Positions 1 to 6,225 of a DNA stretch of 17,899 nucleotides are shown here, piece by piece. Every line of letters begins with the position of its first letter. Position 1 is the stretch's first letter. Source of the stretch: Candidatus Poseidoniia archaeon (GTDB lineage Archaea > Thermoplasmatota > Poseidoniia > MGIII > CG-Epi1); NCBI GenBank assembly GCA_022449705.1, contig JAKURS010000013.1, positions 1-17,899 on the forward strand. The letters are read 5' to 3'. The translations under genes were made by a program, and so were the position numbers. The notes under the pieces are model-generated. The model was given only the letters and a program-made list of their open reading frames with translations. It was not told the origin of the DNA and searched no databases.

Positions 1-1
1 C

Positions 2-346
2 AAGGACATTACTTCAGAGGTGGTCTACCAGGCAGTCTCGGCAGCGCGGCCGGGCGAAGTGCGCGAGGTGCTGGAGCTGGCGCTGCAGGGGAACTTCGCC
101 GGCGCGCGCGAGCGGCTCGACGCGCTGATTATCACCTATGGCCTGGCGGGCGAAGATATCCTGCGGCAGATGCACCGCACGGTGCGCGAGCTGGAGATTC
201 CCGACGAGGCGAAGGTGCAGCTCATCGAAAAGCTGGCGGAGGTGGATTTCCGGCTCTCCGAGGGCGCGACCGCGCGCATCCAGATTGAAGCGGCCATCGC
301 GCATTTCATCGTCGTCGGTAGGTACATCGAGCGCGAGCAATCCTGA
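2..346 (+). CDS. rfcS: Replication factor C small subunit (3' part only)
   Basis: This is the C-terminal 114 residues of the clamp-loader small subunit; the gene begins off the left edge. RFC opens the PCNA sliding clamp and loads it on primer-template DNA using ATP. The frame is open from base 2 and starts KDITSEVVYQ, matching the archaeal RfcS collar region (KDIT-EVVY...ARPGEVREVLELAL). The rest is the all-helical C-terminal collar domain that holds the pentamer together (ITYGLAGEDILRQMHR, FRLSEGATARIQIEA). The AAA+ ATPase part is not in the window. The stop lies 40 nt before pgk on the same strand, but pgk has its own promoter-like element. The family call is firm; the start cannot be judged here. 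Confidence 0.93.
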   Translation, partial: KDITSEVVYQAVSAARPGEVREVLELALQGNFAGARERLDALIITYGLAGEDILRQMHRTVRELEIPDEAKVQLIEKLAEVDFRLSEGATARIQIEAAIAHFIVVGRYIEREQS

Positions 347-360
347 ATCTGGACAAAAGG

Positions 361-369
361 TTTAGAAAC
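361..369 (+). promoter_or_regulatory. TATA-like element of pgk
   Basis: The bases TTTAGAAAC lie between the rfcS stop and the pgk GTG start, centred about 22-26 nt upstream of it. That is the usual archaeal TATA-to-start-site distance, so a leaderless pgk transcript is likely. No Shine-Dalgarno sequence is visible. Confidence 0.4.
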
Positions 370-386
370 ACCCCTTATCCCGGGCC

Positions 387-1652
387 GTGGGCGACAGCTT
401 CCTGACGCTGGACGACCTGCCGCCCGGCGGGAAGACGGTGCTGCTGCGGGTCGACATCAATTCCTCCATCAACCCGGAGACCGGCGCGCTGCTGGATGAC
501 ACGCGCATCCGGCGCCACGCCGCCACAGCGGAGCTGCTGGCCGAAGCGGGCGCCAAAGTCGCTATCCTGGCGCACCAGTCACGCCCTGGCCTGCTCGACT
601 GCGTCCCGCTAGAGCGGCACGCCCGGCGGCTGGCGCACCTGATTGACAGGCCGGTCGAGTTTATTCCAGACGTCCACGGCGAGCTGGCGCGTGACGCCGT
701 CGCCAGCCTGGAGCCGGGCGAAGTGGTGATGCTTGACAACGTCCGCTTCGACGCGGAGGAAGTGGCGGTCAGCTCCTGGAACGGTGAAAATTTTACGCCG
801 CAGGCGGATACTGCGCTGGTGCGCAACTTGGCGCCGCTCGCTGACATGTTCGTCAATGACGCCTTCGCGGCGGCGCATCGATGCCAGCCCTCCCTCGTGG
901 GCTTTATCGAGGTTTTGCCGATGGCGACCGGCCTGGTGATGGAGCGCGAGCTGCGCAAGCTGGGCGGCGCGATTGCCGACGGTCCCGCTCCGCGGATTGC
1001 ATTGCTGGGCGGCAGCAAGGCGGCCGACTCGGTCGCGATTGCGCACCATTTCCTCTCGCAGGGCGTCGACGAAGTGCTAACGGGCGGCGTCGTTGCCAAC
1101 CTGTTCCTGATGGCAGGCGGCGTCGACATCGGAGCACCAAGCACCACCTACATCCGCGAGCATATCGCTGACTGGGAGCAAGTGGTCGCCGATGCATTGA
1201 CGCTCCGCAAGGAGTTCGGCGACCGCTTGATGGTGCCGGTCGACGTCGCGGTCAGCGACGGCGGCCTGCGCCACGGCCTGCCGGTGAGCGAACTCCCCAC
1301 AAAACACCCGGTCCACGACATCGGCCTCGAGACGCTGGTCGCCTACCTCGCGCGCCTCGAGAAAGCAGGCACCATCATCGCCAACGGGCCGTTTGGCGTC
1401 TTTGAGAATCCGGAGTTCGCCGCCAGCACGCGCGAAATCTTCACCGCCATGGCCAACAGCGACGCGCTGACGGTCGTCGGCGGCGGCGAGACCGCGATGG
1501 TGTTCACCCAGATGGGGCTCGCCGACCGGGTCAATCACGTATCCACGGGCGGCGGCGCCTGCATCGCGTTCATGTCGGGCCGGCTGATGCCGGTGCTCGA
1601 GGCGCTGCGGCACTCGAAACGGCGTTTCGATGAAGGCGGTTACAACAAGTAA
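387..1652 (+). CDS. pgk: Phosphoglycerate kinase, archaeal type
   Basis: Cytosolic glycolytic/gluconeogenic enzyme that interconverts 1,3-bisphosphoglycerate plus ADP and 3-phosphoglycerate plus ATP. The 421 residues are close to the usual family length. Visible family motifs in order are RVDINSS (21-27, substrate-binding Arg and Asp), AHQSRPG (62-68), LDNVRF (116-121), VNDAFAAAHR (156-165), LLGGSKAADS (206-215), the hinge region NGPFGVFE (333-340), VVGGGETA (363-370) and the nucleotide-binding STGGGA (386-391). The archaeal N-terminal motif replaces bacterial RVDFNVP. The start is GTG; it places the first motif at the expected distance and has a TATA-like element about 25 nt upstream. The stop is immediately followed by a tRNA gene on the other strand. 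Identity is secure. Confidence 0.96.
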   Translation: MGDSFLTLDDLPPGGKTVLLRVDINSSINPETGALLDDTRIRRHAATAELLAEAGAKVAILAHQSRPGLLDCVPLERHARRLAHLIDRPVEFIPDVHGELARDAVASLEPGEVVMLDNVRFDAEEVAVSSWNGENFTPQADTALVRNLAPLADMFVNDAFAAAHRCQPSLVGFIEVLPMATGLVMERELRKLGGAIADGPAPRIALLGGSKAADSVAIAHHFLSQGVDEVLTGGVVANLFLMAGGVDIGAPSTTYIREHIADWEQVVADALTLRKEFGDRLMVPVDVAVSDGGLRHGLPVSELPTKHPVHDIGLETLVAYLARLEKAGTIIANGPFGVFENPEFAASTREIFTAMANSDALTVVGGGETAMVFTQMGLADRVNHVSTGGGACIAFMSGRLMPVLEALRHSKRRFDEGGYNK

Positions 1653-1729
1653 TGGAGCCACCGGAGGGATTCGAACCCTCGACCTGCTGATTACGAATCA
1701 GCCGCTCTACCGGGCTAAGCAACGGTGGC
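1653..1729 (-). tRNA. tRNA-Thr, anticodon CGT
   Basis: Reading the minus strand from 1729, a full cloverleaf can be drawn: acceptor GCCACCG/CGGTGGC, D stem GCTT/GAGC, anticodon stem GCTGA/TCAGC with loop TTCGTAA, a 5-nt variable loop, and T stem GAGGG/CCCTC with loop TTCGAAT. The anticodon CGT reads the threonine codon ACG. The discriminator base is T (1656), and CCA appears to be encoded at 1655-1653. No intron is seen. The CCA end abuts the pgk stop codon (1650-1652) on the opposite strand with no spacer. The fold was made by eye. Confidence 0.95.
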
Positions 1730-1752
1730 TTGTGCCTCCCCTGCAGGCGGCG

Positions 1753-1760
1753 GTTAAGAG
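1753..1760 (-). promoter_or_regulatory. TATA-like element of tRNA-Thr
   Basis: The minus strand reads CTCTTAAC here, with the TTAA centred about 26 nt upstream of the tRNA 5' end. It is the only AT-rich element in a GC-rich stretch at the right distance. The match is weak, so this is a tentative call. Confidence 0.3.
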
Positions 1761-1998
1761 GCCACCGGACCCACTTGGTAGTAGTTAACCCACACCCTAT
1801 TCTCTCGACGATAAACTAATACTAATATATGTAGTTACTTTAATAAATATTGCCCCTGTTTTGGCTCCGGTCCGGGGGCGTTTCCATGTTTTCACCAAAA
1901 GCAATAATTCGACCTCGGGCCCTCTCGGGGGCATGCAAAGATACCGCTGCGATAGAGCAATGGTTGTTACTACTTCTGATTTTACAAAACCGCGGGTG
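1761..1998. other. AT-richer intergenic gap with no gene seen
   Basis: Between the tRNA promoter and the ceramidase-like gene stop lie about 240 bases with no convincing coding frame. Base composition is much more AT-rich than the neighbours, especially 1797-1855 (TAATACTAATATATG and similar). An inverted repeat TTTTGG (1858-1863) / CCAAAA (1897-1902) flanks a GC-rich core, and another short GC-rich hairpin (CCC-TCTC-GGG) lies near 1920. These could belong to a small RNA or to transcription termination. A short minus-strand T run just after the ceramidase stop (about 1985-1990) could be that gene's terminator. No tRNA or known RNA family was recognised. Confidence 0.35.
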
Positions 1999-2685
1999 CT
2001 ACGCGGCCTGATTCTGTCCACCGGGACCGCTCCCCGCCACCAGCCCCGCGAAAAGGCAGTAGAGCATCCCACCATTGAACAGGTGCCACAGGAAGTGGGT
2101 GCCGGGCGGGAACGCGTCGCACGCCTGCTGGTCGATTGAGCGGAACAGCAGCGCCGTCATGAAGAGCGGCGTGGCGAGCAGGACAAGCCAGGCACCCTCC
2201 TTCTGCGCGTGGTGACTGTAGCCGCCCAGCAGCGCGATGAAGAGCAGGCCGGAGAAGTAGCTGGAGGACCCGTTGGCGTAGTCCGCCGGGAAGGGAATCG
2301 CCAGCAGCAGCGTCGTGACGACGAACGCCGCCCAGCCTGCCAGCACCACCCACCAGCGCGGGGCAAGCATATGCCAGCAGAAGATCCCCAGGTAGGCGAA
2401 CTGGAACAGGGTAATCGGCCCTACGTCCGCTACGAGGGCCCAGCGGGTCGCGAAGGTATGGAACAGGAAGCTGCCGATGCCGATGGCGCAGAGCAGCCCC
2501 AGCAGCAGGACTAATTCCCATCTATGCTGTCCCGCCTCCTCCCGGTAGCGGCGGTAGCAATAAACGCTGGCGGCGAAGGCGGCGATGAACGCCAGGTTGC
2601 TCAGGGCGTTGAGCGGCTCGGACCAGAGGGTCGCGTCGGTCCGCTCGCAATAGGCGTCAATTGCTTCGAACCAGTCGGTTGCCAT
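1999..2685 (-). CDS. Ceramidase-like membrane hydrolase (CREST superfamily)
   Basis: A 228-residue integral membrane protein with about seven hydrophobic segments. It resembles the alkaline ceramidase / CREST superfamily of zinc-dependent membrane amide hydrolases. The diagnostic residues are present: Ser72 and His76 in GSFLFHT, Asp87 in ADVGP, and His197/His201 in the HFLWH motif near the C-terminus. These match the Ser-His-Asp-HxxxH zinc site. The N-terminal YCER...EPLNALSN (12-30) matches the conserved start of the family. The substrate is unknown; archaea are not known for sphingolipids, so another amide lipid or even a non-lipid substrate is possible. The ATG at 2685 has a TATA-like element (GTAAAAG) about 26 nt upstream. 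Superfamily confidence is high; substrate confidence is low. Confidence 0.82.
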   Translation of the reverse strand: MATDWFEAIDAYCERTDATLWSEPLNALSNLAFIAAFAASVYCYRRYREEAGQHRWELVLLLGLLCAIGIGSFLFHTFATRWALVADVGPITLFQFAYLGIFCWHMLAPRWWVVLAGWAAFVVTTLLLAIPFPADYANGSSSYFSGLLFIALLGGYSHHAQKEGAWLVLLATPLFMTALLFRSIDQQACDAFPPGTHFLWHLFNGGMLYCLFAGLVAGSGPGGQNQAA

Positions 2686-2706
2686 GCGGGGTCGGAGGGC
2701 AGGCGA

Positions 2707-2715
2707 CTTTTACAC
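2707..2715 (-). promoter_or_regulatory. TATA-like element of the ceramidase-like gene
   Basis: The minus strand reads GTGTAAAAG, centred about 26 nt upstream of the ATG at 2685. No Shine-Dalgarno sequence is seen, so the transcript is probably leaderless. Confidence 0.35.
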
Positions 2716-2733
2716 TTGACGTACGCAGCCGCG

Positions 2734-2749
2734 GCCCGCCTCCGCGGGC
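2734..2749. other. GC hairpin between DUF6015-like and ceramidase-like genes
   Basis: GCCCGC and GCGGGC form a perfect 6-bp stem with a 4-nt loop, and CCGCGG also occurs twice here, allowing an alternative pairing. It sits downstream of the DUF6015-like stop and upstream of the ceramidase-like promoter. No T run follows it on the minus strand, so a classic terminator role is not supported. Confidence 0.25.
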
Positions 2750-2785
2750 ACTGTTGCTGTGGCGGTGTGTCGCCTGGCTGGAACG

Positions 2786-3184
2786 CTACTCTTCGTCTTC
2801 GGCCTCGGGGCCTTCACGGGACCAGAAATCAGCGGGGATTTCGTCGTAGACCGACGGCTCGACCTCTTCGGGCACGGCTTGCGGGCCGGAATCACGGCGG
2901 TTGAAGATTTCGGGGTGCCTCAGCAGCCAGTAGTGGATACGCCACTCGCGGCCGTCGTAGAGCGTCGTCTCCTCGCGCTCGGTCTCCATCAGGCCGGAAT
3001 CCTCGAGCATGTAGAAAGTATCGCGGTCCTCGGGATGCAGCACGTTGTCGATGATGCGGTCGCTGTAGCCGAAGAAATTCAGGATGTGCTCCGCCAGGTA
3101 GCCCGACTCATCAACGCTGAGATGCAGGTATCCGGCGCTGTTGCGGATGGCGGTCGAGAGCGAATCGGCAGTGAGTACCTCCAT
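2786..3184 (-). CDS. DUF6015-like small archaeal protein
   Basis: A 132-residue soluble acidic protein of unknown function. It fits my recollection of the DUF6015 family found in Thermoplasmata and related marine archaea. Characteristic segments are LAEHILNFFGY (30-40), RIIDNVLHPEDRDTFYMLED (43-62), ETEREETTLYDG (67-78) and REWRIHYW (79-86). The layout suggests a winged-helix-like helical fold with a short beta hairpin at TTLYDGREWRIHYW, but that is inference. The C-terminal 45 residues are acidic and look disordered. The ATG has a GGAGGT Shine-Dalgarno only 2 nt upstream, and a TATA-like TTAATATA lies about 41 nt upstream, giving a short leader. This is one of few genes here with a clear ribosome-binding site. 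Confidence 0.78.
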   Translation of the reverse strand: MEVLTADSLSTAIRNSAGYLHLSVDESGYLAEHILNFFGYSDRIIDNVLHPEDRDTFYMLEDSGLMETEREETTLYDGREWRIHYWLLRHPEIFNRRDSGPQAVPEEVEPSVYDEIPADFWSREGPEAEDEE

Positions 3185-3186
3185 GT

Positions 3187-3192
3187 ACCTCC
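3187..3192 (-). promoter_or_regulatory. Shine-Dalgarno GGAGGT of DUF6015-like gene
   Basis: The minus strand reads GGAGGT-AC-ATG. The motif is perfect but its 2-nt spacing is unusually short. The same GGAGGTAC recurs inside the first codons just after the ATG, making a small direct repeat. Confidence 0.5.
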
Positions 3193-3220
3193 AAGGCTTC
3201 GGCCGCGGGGGTCAGGGCCC

Positions 3221-3230
3221 TATATTAATT
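3221..3230 (-). promoter_or_regulatory. TATA-like element of DUF6015-like gene
   Basis: TATATTAATT on the plus strand (AATTAATATA on the minus strand) is the AT-rich core of the divergent gap. It lies about 41 nt upstream of the minus-strand start, which predicts a leader of roughly 15 nt carrying the Shine-Dalgarno. Confidence 0.4.
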
Positions 3231-3243
3231 TCTGGTCGCTCCG

Positions 3244-3251
3244 CTTATATG
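3244..3251 (+). promoter_or_regulatory. TATA-like element of the 209-residue membrane protein gene
   Basis: CTTATATG is centred about 26 nt upstream of the GTG at 3274. No Shine-Dalgarno is present, so a leaderless transcript is expected. This spacing supports choosing that GTG as the start. Confidence 0.45.
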
Positions 3252-3273
3252 CGACCCCAGTTTCGCGCCGACC

Positions 3274-3903
3274 GTGGACGACCGGCAGGAGCTGTGGGAG
3301 CGGATGCGACAGCGGCTCCAGGCGCGCCCTCAACCATCCGGCGACGACGCTGAGGCGGTGGACGAGGAGCTTTTCAGCGGGCTGCCGGAAATCGCCAACT
3401 TGCCGCCGCCGCAGGCAGCGGAGGCAGGGCTGCCGGATCAGAGTCCTGCCTCGGAGGTAGCTGGCGCGACAGAATCACCGCTGGCCGGTCTGGCGGCGAG
3501 CCCGATGGAGCTGCTGCGGAGCGGCGTTCCGGCCGGGTTCGGCTGCATCCTGGGCACGATGGTACTGTTCGGCCTGCTGGGACTGCCCGGCTCGCTTGGC
3601 GCCGCCAGCGGCGGCTATTTCGGCGGTCGCCTGGCAGGCGACCCGGCGCGGGCGCTGACCGCCGCGATGCTACCGTTCCTGCTGGTCGCCGCTATTGGCG
3701 GGCTGGCTGACGCTGGGGGACTGCCGCCCGGCGCGGGGCCGCAGGATCTGGGTGCCACGCTTGGGGAGTGGCTCGACTACTCACCCGGCAAGGGTGCGCT
3801 GGAGCCGCTCTCGCAGCTGCCCGACTCGGGGTCGGCGGTCTTCATCGCCGTCGTCATCTTTGCCTTCGTCGGCGGCCTCTCGGAAGCGGCGCGGCGCGAC
3901 TAG
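3274..3903 (+). CDS. Membrane protein of unknown function
   Basis: I do not recognise this 209-residue protein. Residues 1-75 are hydrophilic, acidic and Pro/Ala-rich and look disordered and cytosolic. Three hydrophobic segments follow, at about 86-106, 126-146 and 186-204. The first is followed by a Gly-rich stretch (GAASGGYFGGRLAG, 109-122), a pattern seen in small glycine-zipper-like archaeal membrane proteins. The middle loop (147-185) is Gly/Pro-rich. The GTG start is supported by a TATA-like element about 26 nt upstream. Its stop codon overlaps that of the convergent SLC13-like gene in a shared palindromic CTAG. Codon use is like its neighbours, so the gene looks real. The function is unknown. 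Confidence 0.7.
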   Translation: MDDRQELWERMRQRLQARPQPSGDDAEAVDEELFSGLPEIANLPPPQAAEAGLPDQSPASEVAGATESPLAGLAASPMELLRSGVPAGFGCILGTMVLFGLLGLPGSLGAASGGYFGGRLAGDPARALTAAMLPFLLVAAIGGLADAGGLPPGAGPQDLGATLGEWLDYSPGKGALEPLSQLPDSGSAVFIAVVIFAFVGGLSEAARRD

Positions 3904-5357
3904 AAGCCGAGCCAGCCAGTCGCCAGCGGCCAGTAGTAGCGCTGTGCGACGAGCAGTACCAGCACCGCCAGCAGCACCATCGGCACGCCGTTGCGGACGA
4001 AATCGGCCGAACCGGGGATGCCGGAGGCGTGGACAATCAGGTTGGGTGGCGTGCCAAAGGCGGTCATGAAGGCGAAGGCGGTTGAGATGGCGGTCAGGAT
4101 AGCGACCATTGCCAGGTCCAGCCCTGCCGCGACGCCCACCGCGAGTGTAATCGGCACCAGTACCGCCGCCGCTGCGCCGTCGGACATGATGTTGGTCAGC
4201 GCCACGCCGAGCAGGATGATTACCGAGAATAGCAGCAGCTCGCCGCCCCCTTCCACCAGCCCGAAGATGCCAAGCGCCAGCCATTCGGCGACGCCGTGGT
4301 CAACCATCGCCGCGCCCAACGTCAGCGCTGCGCCGTAGATGAACATCACGCCCCAGCGCAGCTGGCGGCGGCTGTCGTCCCACTCCAGCACCCCGGTGGC
4401 GTGCATTGCGATGGCACCGAGCATCGCTACCGTCCCGAGCGTTAGGCCGGTGCTACCCGAGGTCAGGAACAGCAGGAAGGTTCCCCCGAGGATGGCGAGC
4501 GCCAGCAGCTGCCGGTCGCGCAACGGCTCGGCGGGCGGCAGGTGGTAGTCGAGGGAGCGATTGCGCAGCTGGTTGGCGAGGATAAGCGTCACGAACAGCA
4601 GCGGCATCAGCGCCAGCGTAATCGGCGCCGCCAGCACAACCCAGTCGAGGTAGTCGATGTGCAGGCCATATTGCTGCAGGAAGCCTATGGCAATGACGTT
4701 CCGCGCCCCGCCGGAAGGCGTCGCGAGCCCGGCAATGGAGCAGCCGAAGGCGACTGCAAGGGTGAACGCGACCATCTCGCGCGGGTGGTCACGGATATCG
4801 GTCTTGTCGATTATCGTCAGTATGATGGGGAGCATGATTGCGGCGACCGAGTGGTCGGGAATCACCGCCGCCATCAGCGTCGAGACGATGATGAGGCCCC
4901 CCAGCAACCGGTAGGTTGAGGCGGTGAAGGGCGCCAGCAGCTTGCGGATAATCAGCGACTCGGTTCCCGAGGCGGAGACACCCTGCGCGATAATCAGCGA
5001 GCCCAGAATCATGAACACCGCGTCGGACGCATACGGCGCGAAGGCGTCGTCGCGGCTGCGCAGGCCGAGCAGCACCAGCCCGGTGCCGGCCATCAGAGCC
5101 GTCACTGGGAGCGGGAACGCCTCCGAGACCCAGAGGTAGATGATGAACAGGAAAAAGAGGAAGACATGCCGCCCGTCGGCCGGCAGAGATGTGGTGAGCA
5201 GCAGCAGCCAGATTACGAACAGGATTACGCCGCCGGCGAGCAGCTTGCGGAAGGTCTTGTTGAGCCAGAGGCGGTAGAGCGGTGTATGGCGTCGCGGCTG
5301 TTCGCGGAGCCGCAGCAGCCCGGCGCGACGGCTGAGGCTCTGCCGGTCGTTGCTCAT
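3900..5357 (-). CDS. SLC13/DASS-type anion permease
   Basis: A 485-residue polytopic membrane protein of the divalent anion:Na+ symporter (SLC13/CitT/ArsB-like) family, which imports di- or tricarboxylates, sulfate or phosphate. The two inverted repeats show as TPSGGARNVI (213-222) and TAFGTPPNLI (432-441). Each is preceded by the segment that normally carries an SNT triad. Here those read PDH (167-169, in AVIPDHSVAAIMLP) and SDG (392-394, in NIMSDGAAAAVLVP), so substrate or ion coupling may differ. I place the start at ATG 5357, not the ATG four codons upstream, because it overlaps the UspA stop as ATGA, indicating translational coupling. About 40 N-terminal residues are basic and cytosolic. 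The gene ends in CTAG shared with the convergent gene. The substrate cannot be named. Confidence 0.85.
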   Translation of the reverse strand: MSNDRQSLSRRAGLLRLREQPRRHTPLYRLWLNKTFRKLLAGGVILFVIWLLLLTTSLPADGRHVFLFFLFIIYLWVSEAFPLPVTALMAGTGLVLLGLRSRDDAFAPYASDAVFMILGSLIIAQGVSASGTESLIIRKLLAPFTASTYRLLGGLIIVSTLMAAVIPDHSVAAIMLPIILTIIDKTDIRDHPREMVAFTLAVAFGCSIAGLATPSGGARNVIAIGFLQQYGLHIDYLDWVVLAAPITLALMPLLFVTLILANQLRNRSLDYHLPPAEPLRDRQLLALAILGGTFLLFLTSGSTGLTLGTVAMLGAIAMHATGVLEWDDSRRQLRWGVMFIYGAALTLGAAMVDHGVAEWLALGIFGLVEGGGELLLFSVIILLGVALTNIMSDGAAAAVLVPITLAVGVAAGLDLAMVAILTAISTAFAFMTAFGTPPNLIVHASGIPGSADFVRNGVPMVLLAVLVLLVAQRYYWPLATGWLGF

Positions 5358-6160
5358 CGCAGGACGCACACTGGGGCGTGCGCGTCAAGCACCAGCTCAT
5401 GCAGCAGCGACACCGACACGGCGTCTTCGAGGTCGGGCAGCACTACCAGCCTGGCGCCCTCGGCAGCGATGGTGCGGTTGGTCGCCGCCAGCCGCCGTCG
5501 CCAGATTCCGCGCAGCGGCACGATGGTTGAGGTGACGTGGAAATCACCGCCCAGACTGGTACGCAGGCCCTGCACCGCACCGTCGAGTGCCGCAGCGGCA
5601 CCATGGATGTCCTCGCCTAGGTGCAGCAGTTCCAGGTCGCAGCCGAAGCTCCGTGCCAGCCGCTCAATCAACTCTAGCGCCGCGTCAGGCAGCCGCGGCC
5701 CGTCGAAGGCGATCAGCGCCGGCGCGCCCGGTCCCGGTAGGGGCTGCTCCTCGCGCACGATGAAGGTGTGGCACTGCACGTCCTCCAGGATGCGCTCGAT
5801 CTCCGAGCCGGTGAAGAAGCGCGTCAGTCGTGACCGGAACGGCCCCAGCACCAGCGTGTCGCCCGCCTGCTCCTCGGCGATCATGTGCGCCAGCACCTGC
5901 GGCCGCTCACCGCACCGCAACAGCGGCTCGATCGCGACGTCGGTCACCGAGGCTGCGAACCGTTTCAGCTCGCGGTCTCCCAGTGGGAAGAAGCACTCCT
6001 CGGGGTCCCGCATTTCGCTGCCAGCACCTATCTTGGCGGGGTTGGCGATGTACGCCGCCACTAGCGGCAGCTCCAACCGCCGCGCCAGCGCCAGCGCGTA
6101 GTCAGTCGCTGCCTTGAGCCGCTTGGAGGGGTCGAGCGGTAGCAGCAGTTTGCTGAACAT
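5354..6160 (-). CDS. Tandem UspA-domain protein
   Basis: A 268-residue cytosolic protein with two universal-stress-protein domains. Domain 1 (1-135) begins MFSKLLLPLDPSKRLKAATD, the classic Usp start with its conserved Asp, and ends with the nucleotide-loop pattern VLGPFRSRLTRFFTGSEIER (104-123) and HTFIVRE. Domain 2 (about 147-268) begins ALIAFDG but ends VVLPDLEDAVSVSLLHELVL without the G-x2-G-x9-G(S/T) loop, so it probably does not bind ATP. I use ATG 6160: it gives the canonical Usp N-terminus and has a TATA-like element 27 nt upstream, whereas an upstream in-frame start adds unrelated residues. The stop overlaps the transporter start (ATGA). In such pairs the Usp protein is presumed to regulate the transporter; here that is inference. 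Confidence 0.85.
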   Translation of the reverse strand: MFSKLLLPLDPSKRLKAATDYALALARRLELPLVAAYIANPAKIGAGSEMRDPEECFFPLGDRELKRFAASVTDVAIEPLLRCGERPQVLAHMIAEEQAGDTLVLGPFRSRLTRFFTGSEIERILEDVQCHTFIVREEQPLPGPGAPALIAFDGPRLPDAALELIERLARSFGCDLELLHLGEDIHGAAAALDGAVQGLRTSLGGDFHVTSTIVPLRGIWRRRLAATNRTIAAEGARLVVLPDLEDAVSVSLLHELVLDAHAPVCVLR

Positions 6161-6182
6161 TATCCGTCGCCAGCCGGGGGAA

Positions 6183-6191
6183 CGTATATGA
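6183..6191. promoter_or_regulatory. TATA-like core between uspA-like and eS1 genes
   Basis: CGTATATGA lies about 27 nt upstream of the minus-strand Usp start (fits a leaderless transcript) and about 39 nt upstream of the plus-strand eS1 start (fits a leader of about 13 nt). It is the only AT-rich core in this 65-nt gap and may serve both genes. Confidence 0.4.
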
Positions 6192-6216
6192 ACTGCCCGC
6201 CAGTCCGCGCCGCTCC

Positions 6217-6220
6217 GGAG
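6217..6220 (+). promoter_or_regulatory. Short Shine-Dalgarno of eS1 gene
   Basis: GGAG (in CTCCGGAGCACTC) lies 5 nt before the ATG at 6226. It supports this start, in contrast with the leaderless look of most neighbouring genes. Confidence 0.4.
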
Positions 6221-6225
6221 CACTC

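Noticed and set aside
362..1147. Long minus-strand open frame opposite pgk
   Set aside because: Ser/Arg-rich translation with no motif; a shadow frame of a GC-rich gene.
1797..2139. Small open frames on both strands in the gap next to the ceramidase-like gene
   Set aside because: They run into the antisense of the ceramidase-like gene, mirror each other, and have no motif, promoter or ribosome-binding site.
5166..6101. Long plus-strand open frame opposite the Usp and transporter genes
   Set aside because: Low-complexity Ser/Arg/Ala translation, antisense to two recognisable genes; a composition artefact.
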